DNA from: Kiritimatiellia bacterium | Lineage (GTDB): Bacteria; Verrucomicrobiota; Kiritimatiellia; RFP12; UBA1067 | Direction of reading: 5' to 3' | NCBI GenBank assembly: GCA_017412325.1 | Contig: JAFPYE010000098.1 | Span: forward strand, 1 to 8,111 | DNA length: 8,111 nucleotides | Part shown: positions 1 to 6,782 of the stretch, one piece after another | How the letters are laid out: each line of letters begins with the position of its first letter | Numbering within the stretch: the stretch's first letter is position 1 | Position numbers and translations under genes: made by a program | Notes under the pieces: generated by a model | The model's database searches: none | Told to the model about the DNA's origin: nothing | What the model saw: the letters and a program-made list of their open reading frames with translations, nothing else

Positions 1-1
1 C

Positions 2-1624
2 TGCATGAAGGGCCGCACGATGTACGTGATTCCGTTCGCGATGGGCCCGATCGGCAACCCGATCACCCAGTACGGCATTGAGCTCACGGACTCGCCCTAC
101 GTCGTCGTCAACATGAACATCATGACCCGCACGGGCGACGCGGTGATGCGCTTCCTCGACAAGGGCGGCGACTTCGTGCCGTGCATCCACTCCGTCGGCG
201 CGCCGCTCAAGAAGGGCCAGAAGGACGTCGCGTGGCCGTGCGCGAAGAAGATCGACGACAAGTACATCACGCAGTTCCCCGAGGACGGCGAGATCTGGTC
301 GTTCGGCTCGGGCTACGGCGGGAACGCGCTGCTCGGCAAGAAGTGCTTTGCGCTGCGCATCGCCTCGAAGCTCGCGAAGGACAACGGCTGGATGGCCGAG
401 CACATGCTCATCCTCACGCTCACTTCGCCGGAGAAGAAGCAGTACCACGTCACGGCGGCGTTCCCGTCCGCCTGCGGCAAGACCAACCTCGCGATGATGC
501 TGCCGAAGCTCCCCGGCTGGAAGCTGGAGACGATCGGCGACGACATCGCCTGGCTCAAGCCCGGCAAGGACGGCCGCCTCTACGCGATCAACCCCGAGAA
601 TGGCTTCTTCGGCGTCGCGCCCGGCACCTCGCAGTTCTCCAACCCGAACGCGCTCCTCTCCTGCAAGAAGAACACCATCTTCACGAACGTCGTGCTGACG
701 CCCGACGGCGACATCTGGTGGGAGGACATGGGCATCGACGCGCCGGAGGAAGGCGTTGACTGGAAGGGCAATCCCTGCTACCGCTGCGTCGACGACAAGC
801 GCCGCATGGGCCCGAAGCCGGGCATGACCAAGAAGGAGGTCAAGGAGCTCGGCTATGTCGCCGCGCACAAGAACAGCCGCTTCACGGCGCCGGCCGTCAA
901 CTGCCCGGTGCTCGACAAGGCCGGCTTCAACGGCAAGTTCGAGGGCAAGCCCACGGGCGTGCCGATCGACGCAATCCTCTTCGGCGGCCGCCGTCCGTCG
1001 ACGATCCCGCTCGTGAACGAGGCGAAGAGCTGGACGCACGGCGTGTTCATGGGTTCCGCCGCGGGTTCCGAGGTCACCGACGCCGTCATCTCCGACCAGA
1101 TCGGCCAGGTCCGCCGCGACCCGATGGCGATGCTGCCGTTCTTCGGCTACAACGTCTGCGACTACTTCCAGCACTGGCTGGAGATGGAGCGCACGTCGGT
1201 CGATCCGACCAAGCTGCCGAAGATCTACTTCGTCAACTGGTTCCGCAAGACGGCCGCCGGCGAGTTCATGTGGCCGGGCTTCGGCGACAACAGCCGCGTC
1301 CTCAAGTGGATCTGCGACCGCATCGACGGCAAGGTCAAGGCGAACGCGACCGCCATCGGCAACCTGCCCTTTGCAAAGGACATCTCGCTTGAGAACAACG
1401 ACAGCGAGGATCCCAACTTCCGCGTCAACGAGAAGTACCTCAAGGAGCTCGTCACCGTGGACGTCGAGGGCTGGAAGAAGGAGATCGCCACCATCGGCGC
1501 GTCCTACGACGAATACGACAAGAAGGCGTCCAAGGACACCACGGTCGTGAACACGGCGGCCCGCCGCGTTCCGGCTGCGCTGCGCGGCATCCTCGCGCAG
1601 GTGACGGCGGCACTCTCGAAGTGA
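2..1624 (+). CDS. pckG: Phosphoenolpyruvate carboxykinase (GTP), 5' end outside window
   Basis: This cytosolic enzyme converts oxaloacetate and GTP to PEP, GDP and CO2, or runs in reverse during fermentative CO2 fixation. The frame is open from the window edge. The first ATG (base 5) is not the true start: the opening motif GRTMYVIPFAMGP matches an internal GTP-PEPCK segment roughly 115-120 residues from the N-terminus, judged from the remembered mycobacterial protein. Counting from that ATG, the PEPCK P-loop FPSACGKTN is at 153-161 with the reactive Cys157 and nucleotide-binding Lys159. The metal-binding kinase-2 motif GDDIAW is at 178-183. HSVGAP and the GGRR segment are also present. These motifs define the GTP family rather than the ATP family (pckA). 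A stretch of about 36 residues (253-288) between WKGN and AAHKNSRF is about 19 residues longer than in the mycobacterial enzyme and carries CYRC. The stop codon overlaps the der start. The family call is very secure; the N-terminus is unseen. Confidence 0.96.
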   Translation, partial: CMKGRTMYVIPFAMGPIGNPITQYGIELTDSPYVVVNMNIMTRTGDAVMRFLDKGGDFVPCIHSVGAPLKKGQKDVAWPCAKKIDDKYITQFPEDGEIWSFGSGYGGNALLGKKCFALRIASKLAKDNGWMAEHMLILTLTSPEKKQYHVTAAFPSACGKTNLAMMLPKLPGWKLETIGDDIAWLKPGKDGRLYAINPENGFFGVAPGTSQFSNPNALLSCKKNTIFTNVVLTPDGDIWWEDMGIDAPEEGVDWKGNPCYRCVDDKRRMGPKPGMTKKEVKELGYVAAHKNSRFTAPAVNCPVLDKAGFNGKFEGKPTGVPIDAILFGGRRPSTIPLVNEAKSWTHGVFMGSAAGSEVTDAVISDQIGQVRRDPMAMLPFFGYNVCDYFQHWLEMERTSVDPTKLPKIYFVNWFRKTAAGEFMWPGFGDNSRVLKWICDRIDGKVKANATAIGNLPFAKDISLENNDSEDPNFRVNEKYLKELVTVDVEGWKKEIATIGASYDEYDKKASKDTTVVNTAARRVPAALRGILAQVTAALSK

Positions 1625-3021
1625 ACGTCGTCAGCCTAGTCGGCCGCCCGAACACGGGCAAGAGCGCGCTTTTTAACCGCTTGGTCAAAAAGCGCGTTGC
1701 CATTGTCTTCGACCAGCCCGGCGTCACGCGCGACCGGGTGACGCGCGAGACCGAACTGGGCAATCGCAAGGTGATGCTCGTCGATACCGGCGGCATCGCC
1801 TTCGACCGGCGCGTGACGCACGATCCGCTGGACGCGGAGACACGCGCGCAGGCGGCGCTGGCGGTCGAGGATTCGGCCGTCTGCGTCGTTGTCGTGGATG
1901 CGCGCGAAGGCATTGCGCCGCTGGACGCGGAGGTGATCCAGCGCGTGCGCGAATCGGGCGTTCCCTGCCTCATCGCCGCGAACAAGTGCGACACGGCGGA
2001 CGACGACTGGCGCGCGCACGAGTTCGCGCGCTTCGGGCTGCCCGTCTTCGCGACGAGTGCGGAGCACGGGCGCGGCGTCGCGGCGCTCGTCGAGGCGGTC
2101 GTCCAGAAGCTGCCGCCCGTCAATGAAGAGGAGGCGGCCGCGAAGCGCCCCCTGCGCGTCGCGGTGGTGGGGCGGCCCAACGCGGGCAAGTCCTCCTACA
2201 TCAACCGTCTGCTGAATGCGCCGCGCGTGATCGTCTCGGAAATCCCGGGGACGACGCGTGACGCGGTGGAGGTCCCGTTCGCGATCGGCTCGGGGCCGGA
2301 GGCGCGGCGCTACCTGCTCGTCGACACGGCGGGGATGAAGCCGCACACGCAGATGTCGAAGACGTCCGTCGACAACTTTTCGCTCTTCCGCAGCGAGCAG
2401 GCGATTGCGGAGGCGGACGTGGTCGTGCTGGTGATGGACCCGGTGCTCGGGCCGACGCTGCAGGACAAGCGCATCGCGGGCAAGATCCTCGACGCGCACC
2501 GCGCGTGCGTCGTGATGATGAACAAGTGGGACGTGGCGCAGGAGCAGGGGCTCACCGAGACGAAGGCGACGGCCGCCCTGCGCGCGATGATGCCGTTCCT
2601 GAATTTCGCGCCGGTCGTCTACTGCTCGAACAAGTCGGGCTACAACATCCGCCGGACGGTGGACGCGATCGACGTGGCGGCGGCAAGCGCGACGATGAAG
2701 ATTTCGACGGGGATGCTCAACAACGTCCTCGTCAAGGCGGCGAAGAAGACGCTCTCGCCGATGGTCAAGGGCAAGCGGCTCAAGATCTACTACGGGCTGC
2801 AGGTCTCGACGAATCCCCAGACGATCCGGCTCTTCGTGAACGACCCGAAGCTCGTCACGCCCGCGTATCTGAGCTACCTGGAGAAGAACATCCGCGCGCG
2901 GTTCGGGCTCGAAGGCGCGCCGCTGAGGATCTTCTGCAAGGCGCGCGCGCGCACTGCCGCCGCGCCCGGCGCCCGCGGCGGTCGGACCGAAACGCCCGTT
3001 CCGGAAGAAAGTGGAAGTTGA
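1621..3021 (+). CDS. der: Ribosome assembly GTPase Der (EngA), tandem G domains
   Basis: Der is an essential GTPase that binds the 50S subunit and acts late in its maturation. The 466 residues are within the usual length. The first G domain shows G1 GRPNTGKS (8-15), G2 Thr36 in GVTRD, G3 DTGG (55-58), G4 NKCD (121-124) and a G5-like SAEHG (146-150). An acidic linker follows (about 168-175). The second G domain has GRPNAGKS (184-191), PGTTRD (209-214), DTAG (235-238) and NKWD (301-304). The C-terminal part (about 350-440) fits the KH-like domain that binds rRNA, and a basic, Ala/Gly-rich tail follows. The start is GTG at 1621, sharing GTGA with the pckG stop, so translation is probably coupled. 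The nearest Shine-Dalgarno-like string, AGGTGA at 1599-1604, is rather distant. The tail begins at a (GC)6 run. No terminator is seen after the gene. The identity is very secure. Confidence 0.97.
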   Translation: MNVVSLVGRPNTGKSALFNRLVKKRVAIVFDQPGVTRDRVTRETELGNRKVMLVDTGGIAFDRRVTHDPLDAETRAQAALAVEDSAVCVVVVDAREGIAPLDAEVIQRVRESGVPCLIAANKCDTADDDWRAHEFARFGLPVFATSAEHGRGVAALVEAVVQKLPPVNEEEAAAKRPLRVAVVGRPNAGKSSYINRLLNAPRVIVSEIPGTTRDAVEVPFAIGSGPEARRYLLVDTAGMKPHTQMSKTSVDNFSLFRSEQAIAEADVVVLVMDPVLGPTLQDKRIAGKILDAHRACVVMMNKWDVAQEQGLTETKATAALRAMMPFLNFAPVVYCSNKSGYNIRRTVDAIDVAAASATMKISTGMLNNVLVKAAKKTLSPMVKGKRLKIYYGLQVSTNPQTIRLFVNDPKLVTPAYLSYLEKNIRARFGLEGAPLRIFCKARARTAAAPGARGGRTETPVPEESGS

Positions 3022-3035
3022 GGCATCGACCCCAC

Positions 3036-3067
3036 TTGTCAAGCGGCGGCAAAATGTGATATACTAT
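3036..3067 (+). promoter_or_regulatory. Promoter for rpsL-rpsG (-35 plus extended -10)
   Basis: The -35 box TTGTCA (3036-3041) differs from TTGACA at one base. An 18-bp spacer separates it from the -10 box TATACT (3060-3065), which is preceded by the extended element TG-A (3057-3059). Transcription should start near 3072, giving a leader of about 30 bases. The core AAATGTGATATACTAT (3052-3067) recurs before the aminotransferase gene and, with one more change, before ppdK. This AT-rich island stands out from the GC-rich flanks. Confidence 0.8.
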
Positions 3068-3086
3068 CATCTAAGTTTGGAAAAGC

Positions 3087-3103
3087 AAGGAACAATGAAC
3101 TAA
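3087..3103 (+). promoter_or_regulatory. rpsL ribosome-binding site with a two-codon upstream ORF
   Basis: AAGGA (3087-3091) is the only Shine-Dalgarno-like string in the rpsL leader. It lies 3 bases before ATG-AAC-TAA (3095-3103) and 11 bases before the rpsL ATG (3103), so the stop of the tiny ORF and the rpsL start share TAATG. The rpsL start itself is fixed by the conserved S12 N-terminus MPTINQL. Whether ribosomes use the first ATG cannot be told from the sequence; the spacing of 3 is short and that of 11 is long. Confidence 0.45.
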
Positions 3104-3486
3104 TGCCAACGATCAATCAGTTGATTCGCAAGGGGCGCTCGCCGCTTGCCAAGCATTCGAAGTCGCCTGCGCTGAAGGCGTGCCCCCAGCGCCGCGGCGT
3201 CTGTCTCGTCGTCAAGACGATGACCCCCAAGAAGCCGAACTCGGCCCTCCGCAAGGTCGCCCGTGTGCGCCTGACGAGCGGCTATGAAGTGACGGCCTAC
3301 ATCCCCGGCGAAGGCCACAACCTCCAGGAGCACAGCGTGGTGCTCGTGCGCGGCGGCCGTGTGAAGGACCTGCCGGGCGTGCGCTACCACATCGTGCGCG
3401 GCAAGCTCGACTCCCTCGGCGTCGCGGGCCGCAACCGCAGCCGCTCGAAGTACGGCATGAAGAAGCAGAAGAAAGAGGGGAAGTAA
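3103..3486 (+). CDS. rpsL: 30S ribosomal protein S12
   Basis: S12 sits at the 30S decoding centre and helps monitor codon-anticodon fit. The 127 residues match the family length and are highly conserved: N-terminal [11 protein letters not shown], central [17 protein letters not shown], then [16 protein letters not shown] and [13 protein letters not shown]. Lys43 and Lys88 (E. coli mutant numbering) and Pro91 are all in the wild-type state, so the protein carries none of the classic streptomycin-resistance substitutions at these sites. Asp89, the residue methylthiolated by RimO in other bacteria, is present. The C-terminus is lysine-rich, as usual. It is the first gene of a two-gene unit: rpsG begins 3 bases after its stop, and its own promoter lies at 3036-3067. 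Confidence 0.99.
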   Translation: MPTINQLIRKGRSPLAKHSKSPALKACPQRRGVCLVVKTMTPKKPNSALRKVARVRLTSGYEVTAYIPGEGHNLQEHSVVLVRGGRVKDLPGVRYHIVRGKLDSLGVAGRNRSRSKYGMKKQKKEGK

Positions 3487-3489
3487 GCC

Positions 3490-4014
3490 ATGAGCCGCAG
3501 AGGTAAGACCATTGTCAAGCGCGTGACGCTCGATCCGAAGTACAATTCGGAGCTCGTCGCGCACATGATCCGCGTCGTCATGAAGGACGGCAAGAAGACC
3601 GTCGCCGAGAAGATCGTCTACGGGATGATCGACAAGGTGAAGGAGGCCCTCGCCGCCGATCCCGAGAAGTTCAAGAAGGACGACAAGCAGTTTACCGATC
3701 CGCTGGAAGTCGTGTCGGCGGCCATCGACAACATGAAGCCGCAGGTCGAGGTCAAGACGCGTCGCGTCGGCGGCACGACCTATCCGGTGCCGGTGCCGAT
3801 CGCCGCGAACCGCCAGCTCTCCCTGGCGCTCCGCTGGACGACGCAGTTCGCCTCGGGCCGTCACGGCATGGGCATGCCCGCCGCCGTCGCCGCCGAGATC
3901 ATCGACGCGTTCCAGGGCCAGGGCAACGTCATCAAGAAGCGCGACGACGTCCACAAGATGGCGCAGGCCAACAAGGCGTTCGCCCACTACGCGTGGGGCA
4001 ACAACGCCGGCTGA
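3490..4014 (+). CDS. rpsG: 30S ribosomal protein S7 with an internal insertion
   Basis: S7 nucleates assembly of the 30S head by binding the 3' major domain of 16S rRNA, and lies near the E site. Conserved segments are LDPKYNSELV (14-23), DGKKTVAEKIVY (33-44), DPLEV (70-74), VEVKTRRVGGTTYPVPV (86-102) and the C-terminal KKRDDVHKMAQANKAFAHYAW (149-169). The protein has 174 residues against about 156 for most bacterial S7. The extra length is mostly about 13 residues of charged sequence between Tyr44 and DPLEV (roughly residues 54-69). The ATG is preceded by GAGGGG (3475-3480) at 9-base spacing. The gap to rpsL is only 3 bases, so there is no room for the long intercistronic S7-binding site that controls the E. 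coli str operon. An intrinsic terminator follows. Confidence 0.98.
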   Translation: MSRRGKTIVKRVTLDPKYNSELVAHMIRVVMKDGKKTVAEKIVYGMIDKVKEALAADPEKFKKDDKQFTDPLEVVSAAIDNMKPQVEVKTRRVGGTTYPVPVPIAANRQLSLALRWTTQFASGRHGMGMPAAVAAEIIDAFQGQGNVIKKRDDVHKMAQANKAFAHYAWGNNAG

Positions 4015-4041
4015 GTCCGTCGAAATTGCTTTTCCGAACCG

Positions 4042-4075
4042 AAACCGCGGCAGAAGTGCCGCGGTTTTTGCTTTT
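4042..4075 (+). terminator. Intrinsic terminator after rpsG
   Basis: A perfect 11-bp stem pairs AAACCGCGGCA (4042-4052) with TGCCGCGGTTT (4057-4067) around a GAAG loop. It runs into a T-rich tract (4065-4069, then CTTTT to 4075). It begins 28 bases after the rpsG stop, so the rpsL-rpsG transcript should end here, before the aminotransferase promoter. The near-palindromic stem could work in either direction, but only the + strand has the T tract next to a converging gene. Confidence 0.92.
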
Positions 4076-4095
4076 CGACGCGTCTCGGCGAAGGG

Positions 4096-4111
4096 AAATA
4101 TGATATACTAT
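4096..4111 (+). promoter_or_regulatory. Extended -10 promoter for the aminotransferase-ispE unit
   Basis: AAATATGATATACTAT shares the 12-mer TGATATACTATC (4101-4112) with the rpsL promoter. The extended -10 reads TG-A-TATACT (4101-4109). No good -35 box lies at 16-19 bp spacing, so the TG element would have to carry recognition. The expected transcription start (A4115 or A4118) is only 3-6 bases before the ATG at 4121. Confidence 0.7.
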
Positions 4112-4120
4112 CGCACCACT

Positions 4121-5398
4121 ATGAACGATCTGGCGAGTCAGCTCAATGAGACGCTGGGCGCGGCGGTGCACTTTCTCTCTCCCGCAGGCCGGCGCATGTA
4201 TTTTCCCTATGGCGGCATCTTGGGGCAAGGCGCGCAGGCGCGCGGCTGCGACATCAACGCGACGATCGGCATGGCGTTCGAGGAGGACGGCTCGCCGCTG
4301 GTGATGCCGTGCTTCGCCGACCGCATCACGCTCGACCGGCGCGCGTTCCTTTACGCGCCGTCGTTTGGCCTTGCGAACCTGCGCGAGACGTGGCGCAAGA
4401 TGGAACTGGAGAAGAACCCGTCGCTGAACGGCGTCGCGTTCTCCAACCCCGTCGTCACCAACGCGCTGACGCACGGGCTCCGCATCGCGGCGGAACTCTT
4501 CGCCGACACGTGCGATACGCTCGTGACGCCCGACCTCTTCTGGGACAACTACGAGCTCATCTTCGGCGAGGCCGTCGGCTGCAAGGTCGCGCACTTCAAC
4601 ACGTTCAAGGACGGCGCCTTCGACGTGGCGGCGATGGAAGCGGCGCTGAAGGCCGAGGGCGACAAGAAGATCCTCATCCTCAACTTCCCCAACAACCCGA
4701 CGGGCTACACGGCGACGGAAGCCGACGTGCCGCGCATCGTCGCGGCGGTCAAGGCGGCGGCTGACGCGGGCAAGAAGATCGTCGTCATCCTCGACGACGC
4801 CTACTTCGGGCTCGTCTACGAAGCGGGCGTCCACCGCGAATCGCTCTTCGCCGACTTTGCCGCGCTGTCGGAGAACGTGCTGGCGGTGAAGCTCGACGGC
4901 GCGACGAAGGAAGACTACGTGTGGGGGCTGCGCGTCGGGTTCATCTCGTTCGCGTTCAAGGGCGCGACGGCGGAGCAGCTCAAGGCGCTGGAGGCGAAGG
5001 CGGCGGGCAATGTCCGCAGCGGCGTGTCCAACATCTCGTCCCTCGGCCAGCACCTCGCGGCGGCGGCGTTCGCCGATCCCGGCTATGCGCGGCAGAAGAA
5101 GGAGAAGTTCGACGTCCTCTATGCGCGCTACCGCGAAATCCGCCGCATCCTCGCCGACCATCCCGAATACGCGGACGCGTTCGAGGCGATGCCGTTCAAC
5201 TCGGGCTACTTCATGTGCGTGAAGCCGCGCGGCGTCGCGGCCGAGGCGGTGCGCCAGCGGCTGATCGCGGGCTATTCGACGGGCACGATCGTGCTGTCGG
5301 GCCTGATCCGCCTCAGCTTCTCGACGGTGAGCGCGGCGAACCTGCCGCGCCTCTTCGCAAACGTCTACGCGGCGATCAACGATTTGAAAAACACGTAA
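4121..5398 (+). CDS. PLP-dependent aminotransferase, class I/II (fold type I)
   Basis: This is a cytosolic PLP enzyme that should move an amino group between an amino acid and a 2-oxo acid; the substrate cannot be told. Counting from ATG 4121 (425 residues), the fold-type I signatures are all present. NFPNNPTG is at 188-195. Asp225/Asp226 in DDAYFGL fit the aspartate that pairs with the pyridine nitrogen. Lys263 in GATKEDYVWGLRVGF is the Schiff-base lysine, with Arg271 as a phosphate ligand. Arg397 in GLIRLSF fits the substrate carboxylate-binding arginine. An in-frame ATG at 4100 would add seven residues and has AAGGGA just upstream. It overlaps the -10 promoter core, though, so a transcript from that promoter could not include it. 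I therefore chose 4121, which has no Shine-Dalgarno. The exported-protein gene follows after 19 bases, suggesting one operon. The PLP family call is secure; the start is moderately so. Confidence 0.88.
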   Translation: MNDLASQLNETLGAAVHFLSPAGRRMYFPYGGILGQGAQARGCDINATIGMAFEEDGSPLVMPCFADRITLDRRAFLYAPSFGLANLRETWRKMELEKNPSLNGVAFSNPVVTNALTHGLRIAAELFADTCDTLVTPDLFWDNYELIFGEAVGCKVAHFNTFKDGAFDVAAMEAALKAEGDKKILILNFPNNPTGYTATEADVPRIVAAVKAAADAGKKIVVILDDAYFGLVYEAGVHRESLFADFAALSENVLAVKLDGATKEDYVWGLRVGFISFAFKGATAEQLKALEAKAAGNVRSGVSNISSLGQHLAAAAFADPGYARQKKEKFDVLYARYREIRRILADHPEYADAFEAMPFNSGYFMCVKPRGVAAEAVRQRLIAGYSTGTIVLSGLIRLSFSTVSAANLPRLFANVYAAINDLKNT

Positions 5399-5417
5399 AC
5401 AAGAAAGGAACAAACAA

Positions 5418-6782
5418 ATGAAATCCGTTTACACCCTCCTGTGCGCCGCGTGCGTGGCGACGACGGCCGCGTGGGGACAGGCCCCCGCCACCGAGGCGGC
5501 GCAGCCCGTTTCCGCGTCGGAAACGTTCATGGACGTGCAGATCGCCAACATGGACACGCTCGTCCAGGCGTCCGCGAAGGTCGGCGAGCTGATGGGCAAC
5601 CCGATGCTGGGCGCGATGGCAAGCATGACGCTGGCGCAGGACCCGAACCTGTCGAAGCACCTGGCGAAGGGCGCGGACGAGATGGCGGTCTGCACGCTCG
5701 TCTGGACGAAGGACGAGGACGGCGACGACGACCTGGACGCGAAGTGGACGACGGCGCCGACGGCGCTGGACGGCGCGCTCGTCCGCGTCGTGATGCCGCC
5801 GAGCAGCTTTACGAAGCTCGCCCAGGTCCTCGAAAAGGGGAAGGACGGGGTTGCCGACGACAAGCGGGCGACGTTCGACGACCTGATTGCGACGGCCCGG
5901 ATGGTGGAATCGTGCGAGATCGCGTTCAAGGTGGGCGATGCGGGGCTGGAGACGTTCGGTACGGTCGTGCCGGTGGCCGGGAGCGACCTCGCGCAGGTTG
6001 GCACCGTGCCGCTCGCCGCCGATCCGCTCGGGTTTGCGCCGGCGACGGCGCTGTCCGCCTCTGCGTGTGCCGCCAACAGCGGTTCCGCCGTCTCGCCGGT
6101 CGAGCAGCTGCAGAAGATTCTGGACATTCTCACCAAGAACGGCGTCAAGACCGATTGGCTGCAGATTGTGCGCGAAGGCGTCACCAGCCGCGTCACCTTC
6201 GACTGCGCGGCGGCGGTCCGGTATTTTACGGGCGAGGGCAAGGAGGCGGCCCAGAAGCTGAAACCCGAGATGTTCGAGGGCGAGGCGGCCTTGGCCAACC
6301 TCAAGGGCGCGACGCGGCCCGTGGTCGGCGGTCCCGCGATGAACACGTCGTTCTCGCTCGTAGGGGCGCCCGCGACGACGAGCCCGGGCGCGCGCTTCCA
6401 GAAGGTGCTGCCCGAGGCGGCGGCAAAGCAGCCGTTTGCCGTGTCGGTGAGTTCCTGTTATGCGCTGCTGAAGTCGGTTGCGGGCGATTGCGTCGTGTTG
6501 GCGCCGCAGGAGAAGGCGACCGCCCTCAAGTCGCTTCTGGCGACGCTGCCGCCCCCGGGCGACGGCGCGACGGCGACGGCCGTCTGGCGCGACGGCAACA
6601 AGTTCGGGTTCCTCTCGCGCCTGTCGGCCGACGAGTTCCGCAACATCGCCATCGCCGTGCAGACGGTCGGCACCTATGTGGCGATGAGCGGGATGAACGC
6701 CTGCGCCAGCTGCGACGACGATGACGACGTCGAGGTGGATGTCGACGACGACGATGACGACGACGCAGACGATGACGACTGA
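5418..6782 (+). CDS. Exported protein of unknown function with CASC motif and poly-Asp tail
   Basis: I do not recognise this 454-residue protein. The N-terminus (Met-Lys, then a hydrophobic stretch at about 3-18) is a Sec-type signal peptide. Cleavage is likely after Gly20 or Ala18 in AAWGQ, and no lipobox is evident. The mature part is Ala/Val/Asp-rich with no further obvious membrane segment. It has a helical-looking region at 35-90, an acidic patch DEDGDDDLD near 100, and several scattered cysteines that could form disulfides outside the cytoplasm. The C-terminus is striking: C429-A-S-C432 is followed by 22 residues, of which 17 are Asp and 1 is Glu. AAAGGAA (5404-5410) precedes the ATG at 7-base spacing, a good ribosome-binding site. 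It sits between the aminotransferase and ispE genes and overlaps the likely ispE start. It could be a cation-binding or surface protein, but that is only inferred from composition. Confidence 0.75.
   Translation: MKSVYTLLCAACVATTAAWGQAPATEAAQPVSASETFMDVQIANMDTLVQASAKVGELMGNPMLGAMASMTLAQDPNLSKHLAKGADEMAVCTLVWTKDEDGDDDLDAKWTTAPTALDGALVRVVMPPSSFTKLAQVLEKGKDGVADDKRATFDDLIATARMVESCEIAFKVGDAGLETFGTVVPVAGSDLAQVGTVPLAADPLGFAPATALSASACAANSGSAVSPVEQLQKILDILTKNGVKTDWLQIVREGVTSRVTFDCAAAVRYFTGEGKEAAQKLKPEMFEGEAALANLKGATRPVVGGPAMNTSFSLVGAPATTSPGARFQKVLPEAAAKQPFAVSVSSCYALLKSVAGDCVVLAPQEKATALKSLLATLPPPGDGATATAVWRDGNKFGFLSRLSADEFRNIAIAVQTVGTYVAMSGMNACASCDDDDDVEVDVDDDDDDDADDDD
6714..6779 (+). repeat. GAC/GAT codon repeat (poly-Asp tail) overlapping the ispE start
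   Basis: Twenty-two codons before the stop at 6780 are nearly all GAC or GAT, giving D5-VEVDV-D7-A-D4. Read one base later (+1 frame), every GATGAC becomes ATG-AC, so the repeat offers ispE in-frame ATGs at 6721, 6739, 6754 and 6772. Length changes in whole codons would keep both genes in frame while altering the Asp tail and the spacing of these starts. Confidence 0.8.

Noticed and set aside
2957..2981. 8-bp GC hairpin (CCGCCGCG/CGCGGCGG) as a der terminator
   Set aside because: It lies inside the coding sequence before the stop and has no T tract; such pairs are expected by chance in this composition.
1636..3042. A 468-codon open frame on the - strand over der
   Set aside because: It is exactly antisense to a gene with all Der motifs; its composition is Arg/Asp/His-rich with no domain.
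3103..3486. Possible streptomycin-resistance allele in rpsL
   Set aside because: Lys43, Lys88 and Pro91 are all wild type.
4100..4120. Aminotransferase start at ATG 4100
   Set aside because: This ATG overlaps the conserved promoter core, so a transcript from that promoter would lack it. It is kept only as an alternative because AAGGGA precedes it.
3932..5413. A 493-codon open frame on the - strand over the aminotransferase gene
   Set aside because: It mirrors the GC-rich codon bias of the + strand gene, runs through the rpsG terminator and promoter region, and shows no domain.
5441..6724. A long + strand frame overlapping the exported-protein gene
   Set aside because: It is Gly/Arg-rich with no signal peptide or domain and no ribosome-binding site, while the 5418 frame has a signal peptide and a good Shine-Dalgarno.
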